Shown here piece after piece: positions 9,856 through 20,659 of a DNA stretch of 64,000 nucleotides. The translations under genes were made by a program, and so were the position numbers. Below the pieces are notes generated by a model, which was not told where the DNA came from, did not search any database, and worked only from the letters and a program-made list of their open reading frames with translations. This DNA is from Puccinellia tenuiflora (Eukaryota > Streptophyta > Magnoliopsida > Poales > Poaceae): the NCBI GenBank assembly GCA_012064385.1, contig QRDG01000529.1:1439898-1503897 (forward strand), in the 5' to 3' direction. Numbering within the stretch: position 1 is the stretch's first letter; the number at the start of each line of letters is the position of its first letter.

Positions 9856-10951
9856 TTCGTGGGCATTGGGTAATGTAGTTGGGTATCCAAACCACCACCA
9901 GTATCCTTGGAATTTGAGCAGACCTTGAATAAAACCTCCAAGTATTATCCAGTTTTGAAGAATATTTAATCCCTGCTTCTCATCCGAAAGCGCAACAACA
10001 ATTGGCACTGGAAATTTGTTCTTAATTAGCAGTTATCAGGTTCAGTTGTCTATAGTCCACATAAAACCTTCAAGTATTATCCTTTTTCTTGACAAGTAAT
10101 ACAAGAGCAGGAAAAGGACTAATGCTAGGAGTCACGATTCCATGCAATCAATTCTGCCACTTGTTTGTCTATTTCAGATTTTTAAATGGTGAATATTTGT
10201 ATGGCCCAGCATTGATATGGATAGAGCATGTAAAGAGTGTAATAGCATGATCTAAAGATCTGTGTGGTGGCAAATGTTTTGGTTCTTGCAATGCCTATTT
10301 GTACTTGGAGAGCAAGGATTCAACTATAGATGAGAGTGAGGAAGGATATTGAAGCATGTCATCTTGTGTAGAATGTAACAAGACTACAACCTATAACTCA
10401 TCACCTTTCTCCCACTTCAGTAATTGTTTTGTACCCCCTCTGTATCAAAATATAAGATGTTTTAGATGTTACACATGGTGTCTAGATACTTACTAAAATA
10501 AGTTAACAAACACACTAAAAGGTGTCTAGATACATTTGCATATATGTGAATGTGAACAAAGTCTTAAACATCTTACATTTTGATATGGAGGGAGAGCAGA
10601 AGCTCTATAGAATTCCCTCGTTTGATGCCCTGGGGTGTGACCAATCCACCCAGCCACAAATCATAGGTTTGTGTTCTTGCAACCAATCCATACCAGACAC
10701 GCCATCATAGCATCCAATTTGTAGAACTTTAAGAGTATGAGAAAATATGTTACCCTGACATCACCAAGTAGCATCTATAACTTCTTTTGTACTGTCCATG
10801 AAATGTACATTCGCCATTTTCACTTTCATCGATGGCACTTCAGTTTTAGGTAACAGAAGTCTAAATACCGTGACATTATGAAAGCGTTATTAGATGGATC
10901 GATGAACTCAAATATCTCCTCTTGCTCGTTGCTGCTCCACTATGTGTGTGG
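9856..10951 (-). pseudogene. Decayed Ty3/gypsy pol relic (protease and RT pieces)
   Basis: Minus-strand translation of about 10050-10180 gives GIVTPSISPFPALVLLVKKK and FYVDYRQLN, the fingers part of a Ty3-type reverse transcriptase. At about 10620-10720 it gives LKVLQIGCYDGVSGMDWLQE, the region after the protease active site. Several stops and frameshifts are present, and a Stowaway MITE (10434-10594) separates the two pieces. The relic is abutted by the CACTA element on one side and by an Angela-like solo LTR on the other, so it was the landing site for both. Confidence 0.7.
10434..10594. mobile_element. Stowaway (Tc1/Mariner) MITE
   Basis: The 161 bp element starts ccccctctgtatcaaaatat and ends tacattttgatatggaggga(g), forming terminal inverted repeats of the Stowaway type around taagatgttt/aaacatctta. 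TA precedes it (10432-10433), while the 3' TA is not preserved. Confidence 0.8.
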
Positions 10952-12699
10952 TGTTGGAAATATGCCCAAGAGGCAATAATAAAGTTGTTTATTATCATAT
11001 TTCATGTTTATGATAAATGTTTATTATCCATGCTATAATTGTATTAACCGGAAACATAGTACATGTGTGGAATATATACAACAAAGTGTCCCTAGTAAGC
11101 CTCTATTGGATTAGTTGGTTAGTCAAGAGTTGGTTAAGGTTTATAACCATGGACTTGTTATAGTCGCTTGATAACGGAATCATATCATTAGGAGAATGAT
11201 GTGATGGACAGACCCAATGATAAAGCATAGCAATTGATCGTGTCGCATAGTTTCATTGCTAACGCTTTTGTATATGTCAAGTATAGTTTCCTTAGACCAT
11301 GAGATTGTGTTACTCCCGTTCGCCGGAGGAATACTTTGTGGACATCAAACATCACTTCGTAACTGGGTGATTATAAAGGTGGCTTTCAGGTATCTCCGAT
11401 GGTAATTGTTGGGTGACATGAATCAAGAGTGGGATTTGTCCCTCCATGTGACGGATTAGATATCTCTGGGCCCTCTCGGTAATATAGCATTCAGAAGTTT
11501 GCAAACATGTGACTAAGTGGTATTCACGGGGATCCTATATTATGGAATGAGTAAAGAGAACTTTCCAGGTAATGAGATTGAACTAGGTATGGTGATACCG
11601 ACGATCAAATCTCGGGCAAGTGATATATCGTGAGACAAAGGGAATCATATACGGGATTAATTGAATCCCTGACATCGTGGTTCAAAAGATAAAAAACTTC
11701 GTTGAATATGTGGGAATCAATATGGACATCCCGGTCCCGCTGTTGATTATTGATTTGATCATGTCTGCATGTTCTCGAACCCGTAGGGTCACACACTTTT
11801 AACGCTTCGATGTAGTTAGGGCTTGAGATAAATTGATGGTGTGAACGAATATTGATTCGGAGTCTCGGATGAGATCCTAGCTAGATATCACGAGGAGCTC
11901 CGGAAGAATCCGGAGATAAAGTTTCATATAAGGAAAGTGGTTTCCAGGGTTTCAAAAAGCTCGGGAATTTTCCGACAGAGTATCGAAATATTCTAGACGG
12001 TTCCGGGGGGTCCCACACTAGGGCCCACATGCCCTAATGGCCCACATGGACCAAGGGGGCGTGCAGCAGCCCACATGGGCTGGCCACACCAGTCCTCCAT
12101 GGCCCATGCGGCCAAACATATGAAAAAGGCCCCAAAACCCTAGGGGCTGCCTTGGGGGTAAGTTTCCCCCTGGCCGGCCGGCCCTAGGGCCTGGGGGAGG
12201 GGAAAAGGCTGCCCCCCCACGCCTATATAAGGAGGAGGGGAGGGTTGGGGCGCAGCACCCCACCCTAGCCGCCGCCTCCCTCTCCTACCTCTCTCATCTC
12301 TCCCATAGCCGCTTGGCGAAGCTTTGCCGGGATCTCCACCATATCCACCACCACACCGTCGTGCTGCTGAGATCTCGCGAGCCTCTTCTCCAACTCTTCC
12401 AGGATCAAGAACGAGAAGTCTTCATAGAGTTGTACGTGTGGATACCGTAGAGGTGCTGCTTGTGCGGGGCTTCGTCGGATGGATCTCGGATCGGATAATA
12501 CATCTCCTCGCGACTAGATGAGTCTAGTTGCGGGGATCGACTAGCCAACCCCTGCATCGACAAAATGCGTTTGTTTGTTCTTCGAGGGTAAGAGATTGGA
12601 TCTCCTTCTTGCTACCTTCATCTAATAGATCTAGATTCGTTGGGTTTCTTCCGCTTGTTTCGTAGGAAAATTTTTGTTTTCTATCCAACGAACCCTTCA
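10952..12699 (+). mobile_element. Angela/BARE-like Copia LTR, probable solo LTR
   Basis: It starts TGTTGGAAATATGCCC and ends ...AACGAACCCTTCA. It is clearly homologous, in opposite orientation, to the LTRs at 37968-39095 and 43813-45671. Length is 1748 bp, against 1859 bp for the complete nested copy. Flanks are TGTGG (10947-10951) and TCTGG (12700-12704), a target duplication with one mismatch. No primer-binding site or internal domain follows. The family name comes from its conserved start; the exact subfamily cannot be set by eye. Confidence 0.8.
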
Positions 12700-14270
12700 T
12701 CTGGAGGGCGGCACAACAATGGGAGGACTACTAGTGAGACCAAAGAACCTAAGTAGTCCTGAAGTAGCAGTTTAGCTGGATTCCATGTCAGTGTTGAAAC
12801 TGAGATTCATAGACGGGCCAAGACAGGACGGGGGAGGGAGTTGGAGCAGTAGGCCGCGGTGGAGGAAGCTTACGCGAGGGCGAGCAGCGGTGGCGGGAGA
12901 CGATGTGGGGGCGGGCAGCAGGGGCCGCGCGGTGGCAGTGGCGGGAGCAGACGAGAGGGCGAGCAGCGGTGGCGGTGTCGGGGCACGGTAGCGGGGGTCG
13001 TCTAGGAAAAAGGCGGGGTGGGGATTACCGAGCGGTTCGGAAGGCAGAACCGGCAGCCGGCATGGCGAAGCGTCGACAGAGGTTGGGGTTTGATCAGGAG
13101 ATGGAAGAAGGGGAACTCGGCTGGGTAGAGGGTCAAAATAGAATAGTTTCTTGTTAAATTGAAGGGTATTTTTGGTAGTTCGTGAAAAACTGACAAATTG
13201 GTCTTTGGTGGACTAACGGATTCTGTTTGACATCCAACGGCAGTGGTATTTTGGCAAGAAAAAAAATGGTGAATCACCTTTGTGGATTAACGGATTCTTC
13301 CTCCTCGACTTCGGCAGGGGAACACACGCAAGCTTCGTCCCAAGTGGCCATGTCCCCGGTGGTGTTGCTGGTGTCGGGGCCTCGAGGTCCCTCAAATGAG
13401 GCGGTGAAGACGAAGGATTGGATTACGTTTCCTCTTACTTTCTGAGGTCCTAGTTGTAAATTGTGAGGACTAGATTATAATTTAATCTGTTCTTGGGGTC
13501 CTCTTTGTAAATTTGTGCTCCCCGCCTGTTTAACGCGGTTTCTAGACCCTTCGGGGCCATTCCCGGTTCATAAAAAATAGAGTTGGGTGCTATTTTTGCA
13601 CTTTGATTTTCACTAGTGCTACTTGGAGTTTTAGGTCTTCAGTAGTGCTATTGTGGTTGTTCGGTCTATCTAAAATATCAAAGCCAAGAAAGTCTCGGCA
13701 TGAATAGCTATTTGGCGGCCACCCGCTGGGCAAGCTCCCAGGGGTCACTCACACAAAGCAAGCCTTCCATTCTGGAAATGGTCTTTTACTAGAAATGGTC
13801 TTTTACGTTGATCTTTATATCCACTCTTTGTTGCCCGTGATTTGTAATACTTTGAATGATAATGTTGCAATAAAAAGGGATGTATGCCTCAATTGATGCA
13901 GAGACCAAGATATTTCTTATTTTTGGTAAAAATATAACATAATTTCGGTGCAACCTATTGGGAATCCATCGGATATAAATTATCACCCAACTAAGCTCAC
14001 TCACCCGTGGTGGGGACTTGCTAATGCAAATTGAGCCTTTTATTCTTTTCAAAAATTCAATAATTCTTTTGATGTAAAGGATAGCAATATGGATCGTCCA
14101 TGCATATTTAAGAAGAGTCGAATATAAACATGTTTTCGTCACACCATGCACCAGACCAAGCAAGACCAAGGCCTAACAAATAGATGTCGTATCTTGCTAG
14201 GGCTCAGTTTGATTGCAGCTGTTTAACTACGGTGTACTTATTTATAATCAAATGTTGAGAATTAGCCACA
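12700..14270. other. Stretch without a recognisable gene
   Basis: The stretch 12830-13030 is GC-rich with repeated gggcgagcagcggtggcgg words, and 13460-14270 is AT-rich. No open frame shows a recognisable domain. A minus-strand frame at 13789-14169 includes pieces common in transposon debris but has no identifiable family. Confidence 0.4.
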
Positions 14271-14273
14271 AAA

Positions 14274-14690
14274 GTAGACAAAAGAAGGTTAAATAAACAC
14301 TAAAATAGCAATGAACGGGTGGGATGAATAGGACTACGATGATCCACCGTAATGAAAAATACGGCCAAAGACGTCTTCAGCCCATTGCCCATATGTAGTT
14401 TCCATGCATGTAGCTTCACGTGGCGACTTCTTACGGTTGTGGGTTTTGGTTCACTTATTGAATTGTGTGCACCAGCTAATACGCCCAAAAATATGAACTG
14501 ATGAAACAAGGGGACAATATATTTCAACGACTCTTTGGAATCTAACGAGCATGAGGGTGGGGCTTATTGCCGGAAAAAAGGCAAATGCAATCTGGTAAAT
14601 TGTTCTTGAACATATATATCACTCTCACTGATAATACACTCTAATATTGTGGTGGCTTTTGACTGTGCAGAGGTAATAGGCAAGAATAAT
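14274..14690. repeat. Copy A of an about 410 bp tandem duplication
   Basis: Shared landmarks with copy B (14708-15681) include aagaaggtta, ttattgaattgtgtgcac, actctttggaatct, acactctaatatt and actgtgcagaggtaat, in the same order. The copies are substantially diverged. No coding sequence is apparent. Confidence 0.7.
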
Positions 14691-14707
14691 TCCCGTGTGT
14701 TTTCTGC

Positions 14708-15681
14708 ACAAAAGTAGGGGAAAGAAGGTTACACAAATACTAAAATTGACAACAAAAAAATATGGCTGGGACAAACATGTTTACGACGACCCACCGGAAT
14801 GACAAATATGGCATAGAACCGCCAAACTTTGCCACCCCCAAGAGCAACCAGACCGAAGCCGGCCCACATGTAGTCACCATCGTGATTTTTTACTCTTATG
14901 GGTTTCGGTGCACTTATTGAATTGTGTGCACTAGCCGATTCGTCCAAAAGTCTAAACAGATGAAAAGGGCAACATGGACAACACATAAACGTTTTGCTAA
15001 AGAGAGGAGGCAATAAAAAACACTCTAGTTTTCCGTTCCCCTTGCTTGCAATGATAGTGGCCATTCGACGGCCCTTGGGGTCTTGGAGGTGCCGGCCCTT
15101 TGCTGACAGGAGGCTTTTGTTCTTATTTTTTCGAGTTAATGTGTCTTCTTCGGAATGTTGAGACGATGGCGACTTCCTGAAGTTGGAATAAGGTTCTCCC
15201 AGCCTATCCCCGCTCATGTGGTGCGCCTAGCGCCGGTCAGGGCGTGTGGAGTCTTGTGTCTGATGAATCTCCTGGGATCCTATCGGTTTTCGTGTTCTCA
15301 TCCTTGGCGATAGTTACTGCTCTGATGCGTTAGTCATTTAGGTACTTATCACGGCGACTTCTCATTTGTCTAAAACGACAAGATCTACTAGAGGACGGCG
15401 CTACACGTTGTAGTCGTCTCTAGGTGGTACAGTGACCTATTTGTATTTTTGTATGACTTTGGGGTTCTTTAACTTGAACTGTCGCTGATAATTATTAATA
15501 GATCGGTAGACTTTTTGCAAAAAAAATCAACAACTCTTTGGAATCTAGCGAGCATGAGAACAGGGATTTTTTCTGAAAGTAAAGTGCAAGCTGGTAAACT
15601 GATCTTGAACGCATCACTCTCACTGAAAATACACTCTAATATTCTTGTGGCTTCAGACTGTGCAGAGGTAATAAGCAAGAT
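14708..15681. repeat. Copy B of the 410 bp duplication, interrupted by an insertion
   Basis: The same landmarks as copy A occur at 14713-14980 and 15530-15681. About 540 bp of unrelated sequence separates the halves, so the insertion post-dates the duplication. Confidence 0.7.
14985..15527 (+). mobile_element. Poly(A)-tailed non-LTR retroelement insertion (LINE/SINE-like)
   Basis: This is the extra sequence in copy B relative to copy A. It ends in gactttttgcaaaaaaaat, a 3' tail typical of plant LINE or SINE insertions. No ORF2 is visible, so it is either a 5'-truncated LINE or a SINE. The left boundary is approximate and no clear target duplication was found. Confidence 0.45.
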
Positions 15682-16375
15682 AAGGTTATGTCCAGGAGGT
15701 TCTCAAAAATAATCTGTTAAAAAATCCGAAAATAATTTAGCACGTCAATGCCATACATATCCGCCATCTCACAAAAATTGATATTCAATTTCGACCTGCA
15801 ACTCCAGAGAAAAAAATCATGTTACGAGTACTAGCTATTTCAAACTAGGACACTAATTTTCCCTAAAAAAAGTAAAAAAAAACTAGGACACTAACTTGAA
15901 TAGCACAATCCGTGTTGAATATGTTGTTTTCGTTTCTCAACTTGTTGGACTTTGAATGTTTGTAACATTTATGCAAAAGGACATTTCTGCATCCTTTGGA
16001 ACGAACCTATAATAGCTAGATAAACGGGTTGGATCAGATGGTTCGCGTAACAAGGTGCCCTTTTTCAGCCCCCTTGATCTGATAAATTTGGTTGCAAAAT
16101 TTATCTGTGGCATGTGAATCTCCATACTCTGATTAGTTAAATGCGAGCCCCTGAGGCCGTTTATCGGATTTTTGTTCTATCATTAACCTTCTGCCATCAT
16201 CACTTTGTCATTCTAATTGTGGGATCAGCAGTTGACAAATATCAGAATGAAATTGGCTGAATTTTCAACTTGCTTAAAATAAAATAAAACAAATTTCTGC
16301 CTTTACACATCGACGCCTCGCCTTAAAATCTTGTTACATGTTGCACCACATACATCCTGAAGTCGAGCATTAACG
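15682..16375. other. Intergenic, no feature recognised
   Basis: Short AT-rich sequence with small A-runs. It includes the 3' flank of the defensin-like gene near 16376. Nothing else is supportable. Confidence 0.5.
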
Positions 16376-16713
16376 TCAGCATGGTTTCTTGCAGTAGCAC
16401 ATTATCATGATGGGGTAGAAACCGATCCTGTCGCACTCCCCGTCGACGAAGCCCTCACCGTGGCAGTGCTCGATGCACGGGTCGGTATCGCAGTACAAGG
16501 TGACGTAGGTCTTGCTGAATTCCTTGCAAGTCTCAGCTTCGGATCCTGCGGTAAAATACGGAGTATGAACCTTATTACATGAGACCAGAAAACGGGGTTT
16601 GTTATATTCTTCAGATAGATTGACCTCTTCAGGCAAGGCTTACCAGGAAGTAACAGGAGCGGCATGAGCAGCAGCAAGCACAGGCCTGGCACCTGGAGCT
16701 TGAGGACCCCCAT
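16376..16713 (-). CDS. Secreted cysteine-rich (defensin-like) peptide, two exons
   Basis: Exon 1 is 16713-16644 and exon 2 is 16545-16376, with a GT-AG intron (donor CCTG|GTAAGC, acceptor CCGCAG|GATCC) of 98 bp. The joined frame is 79 residues. The start MGVLKLQVPG is followed by a Leu-rich hydrophobic segment (LCLLLLMPLLLLPG), a typical signal peptide, with the intron at its end as in many plant defensin-like genes. The mature part of about 56 residues has eight cysteines, including CxxxC (CIEHC) and CxC (CYC) spacings of the cysteine-stabilised alpha-beta fold, and ends in Cys. The ATG at 16713 is the only in-frame ATG before the hydrophobic segment. Such peptides act outside the cell in defence or reproductive signalling; which applies here cannot be told. 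Its upstream region is tandemly duplicated. Confidence 0.78.
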
Positions 16714-16795
16714 CAATCTCTCGAGGAACAAACACTCAATTGAGAAAGGAAAACCAGAGAGGGTGCAGATCCAAGTAGGTTAGTGCCAGTGTCTG

Positions 16796-17080
16796 ACTCT
16801 TCTTATAGCCATGGAGCTTACAAGAAAACAAAACAGAGAAGGTGAGCATGATGCTGCATTACACCTGGATGATGCAATGGTGTGTGTTGTACTATATTAG
16901 AAATCACTCTGAAACTTTGACTAAATAAATATGGAACATTTATAAGTCTCTTCTTACAGCCATGGACCTTACAATAAAACAAAACGGAGAAGGTGAGCAT
17001 GATGCAGTATGTGCTTACTACATTGAAAAACACACTGGAACTTTGACTAAGTAAATATGGATCATTTAGAGCCCAGATAC
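16796..17080. repeat. Tandem duplication upstream of the defensin-like gene
   Basis: Two units of about 150 bp share tcttctta.agccatgga, aaacaaaac.gagaaggtgagc, gaaactttgactaa.taaatatgga and related words (16796-16945 and 16948-17080). A third, weaker trace follows at about 17085. The units carry the gene's promoter region. Confidence 0.75.
16797..16810 (-). promoter_or_regulatory. TATA box of the defensin-like gene
   Basis: On the minus strand GGCTATAAGAAG lies about 90 bp upstream of the ATG at 16713. This would leave a 5' leader of roughly 60 nt. A similar but mutated copy (tgtaagaag) occurs in the neighbouring duplicate at about 16950. Confidence 0.55.
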
Positions 17081-17099
17081 TACCGAAAAGCTGAGTATG

Positions 17100-17640
17100 C
17101 TGCAATTATATATCTGTAAGACAGCAAGGCTGTCCTGTAACATTGAGAAAACATCTGAAACTTCACCGGTTCATTTGCTAGACGCCAAGAACTTGTGTAT
17201 GGTGGCGGTTCAATTGTCCGGCATGAAAAGTCGTGCAGAAAATAAATGTAGTCACGAAACAAGAGAGAAAATAAATGTAGCTCACAAGAAAAAAGATATA
17301 GGATTTTCCTTTAATAGGTGAAGAAAATATATACTGATTAATACTAGATTGAAATAGTATGCCTATCAGAGATTGTACTTTCAATGTTCAAGTGTAATAC
17401 TAGAGATACATTGAAATGCAAACACTGCAAAAGATATAATTGCATCACAGCAGTAACGTACATAATATCTCTGCATTTGTAGCCTGTTCCGTTGAATGAC
17501 TCCAGTAACATAATAAAAGACAAAAGGCATCAGTCTCTCCTTATTCAGACCAAGAACACAATGCATCAGCAGACAAGACTATCAAGAGCTCATTAATATA
17601 CTTCCCGCTCATCAGGATGAACCCCAGAAGGGCAAACGAT
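17100..17640. other. Intergenic between the defensin-like and GT17 genes
   Basis: AT-rich, no coding signal. The right part probably contains the 3' end of the GT17 transcript, which reads leftwards. Confidence 0.4.
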
Positions 17641-17853
17641 TACTATCGGATTTTATTACCCTTTATATCACCTTAGGTGAATTGTATGTTGATCTTCCCA
17701 TCACAGCAAATACGACGTAGAAGTTACACATATATAGTTCCCTCAACACAAAAAAGATTCTACCATCCTATCTAAGAGTTTCACTGCTCCACACCAAACA
17801 AAATGCATCTAAAAGTAACACTGCTGGCTATTCGGTTACAGGACAGCTCTGAT

Positions 17854-18954
17854 TTAGCCCGGTCTCAAGCAACCACCGGGAAGCAAGAACCTGTAGCTGT
17901 CAGCGTTCCTGATCAAATAGGAGGGCAGGTGAACAGCGGATGCCGACCTCGGTATCGGTCCCATCTTCTTGAAGAGATCCCCAAATGTGTACTCTTCAGG
18001 TAGCATGTCAAACAGGTTATCCCCGTTGCATATGACCCTCTGGATCCTGTCTGGGTTCAGGAAGCTTTCCTGCTTCACCCGGTCTGCGTGGCTATATGCC
18101 TTCATCTTGAAAGCAAACTCCTTGATCTCCCTGAAGCAGAAGCTGCAATGCCAGCCAGCCTCGGCCAGCATTAGATTCGTCTGGCGGGAGTGGCGATACT
18201 TTGTGCGCTCAGTGAACACATGCGCTGTCGCTCTCCAACTGTTGTGATCCACAGGAAACTCAAAGGAGTACATATAGTTTTTTAGCTCGAGATGCATGAT
18301 TGGAGGTATTCCATCACACCACTTCAGCAGCTGCACGGTTTCAGGACTTGGGATCTCATCAGCATCAGACATTATCAAGACATCCCCCACAGCAATGCCT
18401 GATCTTGTTAGCAGGGAGTTAAGTGCACGGCGGTGACCGGCCTCTACAAGGAAGGGCATTCGGCGAGATTCAGGATCCAAATCTCCGATGGGAAGCATGT
18501 CATATACGATCTTTGAGCTAGCAAACTCGAAACGGCTGAGGTTTTCAAAGAAGGAAAGTGACTTTGGGATGCCTGTGAAGGTAGCATTCGCCTCAAGGAT
18601 GACAAACCTGTCAACATATGGAAAGAGCTCATGGTAGCGGATTTCCAGAATATCCAGTTCATTGCTGAAGAGGACCGCATCAAAGACACGGCGAGGGGAA
18701 GAAAGGATGCCCCAGCCATGAAGCTGACATAGCTCGTGCATGGACGTATTAGGGGCATAGTAGTGCGGGATACGGACGAAAGGCTTCGGTGGAGTGTCCC
18801 ACAGAGGCCGCAGAAGGTAGGAGATACTTTGGAAGTACTGGGTGACAGCAATAACAGACACCGAAAGAACTAGAATAAAGGGTATCAGGAACTTGAAAGC
18901 TGGAGTACTTTTTCGCCTAGTTACAGGAGGCATATTATGCGGGTTTCCAGCCAT
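17854..18954 (-). CDS. GT17-family glycosyltransferase (beta-1,4-N-acetylglucosaminyltransferase-like)
   Basis: The intronless 366-residue frame has a short cytosolic N-terminus, one hydrophobic segment at about residues 22-38 (FLIPFILVLSVSVIAV) and a long lumenal domain, the type II layout of Golgi glycosyltransferases. The catalytic domain has the signatures of plant GT17 proteins: VFDAVLFSNELDILEIR, DRFVILEANATFTG, the acidic DxD-like SDADEIP at about residues 194-200, and SYLIRNADSYRFLLPG near the C-terminus. The founding mammalian member (MGAT3) adds the bisecting GlcNAc to N-glycans. Plants do not make that structure, so the plant acceptor should be left open. The whole CDS is in one exon; the 5' leader begins in this exon (acceptor at 19060/19059) and continues in an upstream exon ending at 20006. 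A short upstream frame overlaps the start codon. Confidence 0.93.
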   Translation of the reverse strand: MAGNPHNMPPVTRRKSTPAFKFLIPFILVLSVSVIAVTQYFQSISYLLRPLWDTPPKPFVRIPHYYAPNTSMHELCQLHGWGILSSPRRVFDAVLFSNELDILEIRYHELFPYVDRFVILEANATFTGIPKSLSFFENLSRFEFASSKIVYDMLPIGDLDPESRRMPFLVEAGHRRALNSLLTRSGIAVGDVLIMSDADEIPSPETVQLLKWCDGIPPIMHLELKNYMYSFEFPVDHNSWRATAHVFTERTKYRHSRQTNLMLAEAGWHCSFCFREIKEFAFKMKAYSHADRVKQESFLNPDRIQRVICNGDNLFDMLPEEYTFGDLFKKMGPIPRSASAVHLPSYLIRNADSYRFLLPGGCLRPG

Positions 18955-19009
18955 GCGACAGGCTTGTGTCTATCACAAACGAAGAAGTGAGGCAGTCTTT
19001 GAGAAGCAT
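18935..19009 (-). promoter_or_regulatory. Overlapping upstream ORF of the GT17 mRNA
   Basis: An ATG at 19009 opens a 24-codon frame (MLLKDCLTSS...) in another phase, passes the GT17 start at 18954 and stops at 18935. The next in-frame GT17 ATG (Met8) begins at 18933, one base after that stop. It lies inside the exon that starts at 19059, so it should be present in the mature mRNA. An overlapping upstream frame of this kind normally lowers translation of the main start. Confidence 0.6.
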
Positions 19010-20110
19010 AGGAGAGTGCCTTTCCGGTGAACACGGCAATATCGGAAGCTGAATGTAACCTGCATTATGCAAGAGAGGGCAGAAAAATAAGTAAACAAGG
19101 ATGGCAAAGTGATACAAGAAGCACCACCGTACGGCATCAATCACACAAAATAAACATACTAAGATTCACAATGCACAAAGGAGAGTGATGTGCCGAGTTA
19201 CAGCTACATGGGACCTCTTCTAAATTTGTGACGCAACAGACTTGTTCTTTAGATGTACATACATATAGGATACGACATGGAGCCGTGAAACTGATATACG
19301 CCAGGGCAAATGAGCCACCCTCCCAATAAGGAAGGCAATAGAAGAGCAGCATAATACCAGAGGCAGCATCATCTGTTGTCAGACCATTCTTGCCAGAGAA
19401 CCCATAAGAAGCATGATCTAACTGCTTGCACTGCCAACAGCACATCTACCAATGTCAACCATACAGAAAGTACTAAAAATTCAGACAACTAAGATCTCTT
19501 GCGGGATGATCTCTATGCCGATTTGGTTGACCCCGCGAGAAAACATGCTCCCATTTTAATTAGCAAGGCAAGGAAGATGCCAAGTCCACATTGGCTCATT
19601 GCCCAATTGAAATGCCATAACAAAGTAAACCATACTTGCACATGATGATCAGTCTGAAACTGCCATTTGAGCATCAGTCTGAAACTGCACCGCAGATCAC
19701 ATTGTCAATCTGCCATGTCATCGTTTGTTACCATTTTTCCATTGTTTTTCTAGAACAAAACAACATTACAAACATGCCTAAGGAAGATAGCTGACTCAAA
19801 AAACAAAACAAAGGCCACCCCACCCCACCCGCCGCCACCCTGCGACCTCCACAAATCGGCACCAAATCGAACCAATCCAAATCACGCGGATTCCTGCGAC
19901 CGCTAAAGATCCATCTGGCGACGCACATATATCTATCTATCGAAGCAGAACGGGGTTAGCCGTACTGGGACGTTGGGGAACAGAGGTGGTGGAGTGGGGT
20001 CTCACCTCAGGGGAGGAGAAGACGGCGGCGGCGACGGAGACGAAGACGGAGACGAAGAAGACGGGAAGCTGACGCCTTTGGACGGCACATGTCGCGCTCC
20101 GCTCTCCGCT
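18955..20110 (-). other. 5' untranslated region and intron of the GT17 gene
   Basis: The acceptor TAATGCAG|GTTAC (exon from 19059) and the donor CCTGAG|GTGAG (exon end 20006) define an intron of about 950 bp. The upstream exon is GC-rich with ccgccgccgtcttctcc-type sequence. The transcription start is not clear but probably lies near 20100-20200. Confidence 0.6.
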
Positions 20111-20444
20111 CTCATCTAATCAAAGACAGACAGACTCCATGGATCTCTCTCTCGCCCCGCCCCCGCCGCCGCTAACCTCGTCCTCGTCCATTGCTAAAAT
20201 TAGGCGGACGGGCCACGAGAAGCGAGAAAAATACTTTGGCAGAAACCGCGACGTGCAGTGGGGTGTGGATTCGCTTTCGCTTTCTCTTTCTCGTGGGACG
20301 GGATATGCGTTGCTGAGGGGGATGATTTGCTTTGCCACTCCACTTCTTGGAAAAAGGAAGAAGAACACGATGTGGCTGACCTGGTTTGCAAGGGTCAGTG
20401 TCACACAAAAAAAAACTTTTTTTTCTTTTGTGTTGTGTGTATTA

Positions 20445-20486
20445 CTCCCTCCCATCTATTTGAAAATCATCTAAAATGGAACGGAG
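20445..20486. mobile_element. 42 bp mini-Stowaway (both ends, no middle)
   Basis: The sequence ctccctcccatctatttg...aaaatggaacggag lies between two TA dinucleotides (20443-20444 and 20487-20488). It looks like a Stowaway MITE that kept both terminal repeats after an internal deletion. Confidence 0.45.
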
Positions 20487-20529
20487 TAGGTTATTTTTCC
20501 GAATCTTTTTTTTTTCTTTCGAGAAACCT

Positions 20530-20651
20530 GCTAAATCCTAAAACCCTAGGCACCATTTGGATATACACAATGACGGTTGGAAATCTCTTAGCTAAATCCT
20601 AAAACCCTAGGCACCATTTGGATGTACACAATGAGGCTTGGAAATCCTTGT
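20530..20651. repeat. 61 bp tandem duplication
   Basis: Two copies starting gctaaatcctaaaaccctag at 20530 and 20591 differ at only a few positions. They lie about 400 bp upstream of the GT17 transcript start. Confidence 0.85.
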
Positions 20652-20659
20652 GAGTTTCG

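Noticed and set aside
17969..18247. 92-codon plus-strand frame
   Set aside because: It is antisense to the GT17 coding sequence.
20530..20651. Telomere-like ccctaaaccc-type words
   Set aside because: Only single, imperfect copies within a 61 bp duplication, not a telomeric array.
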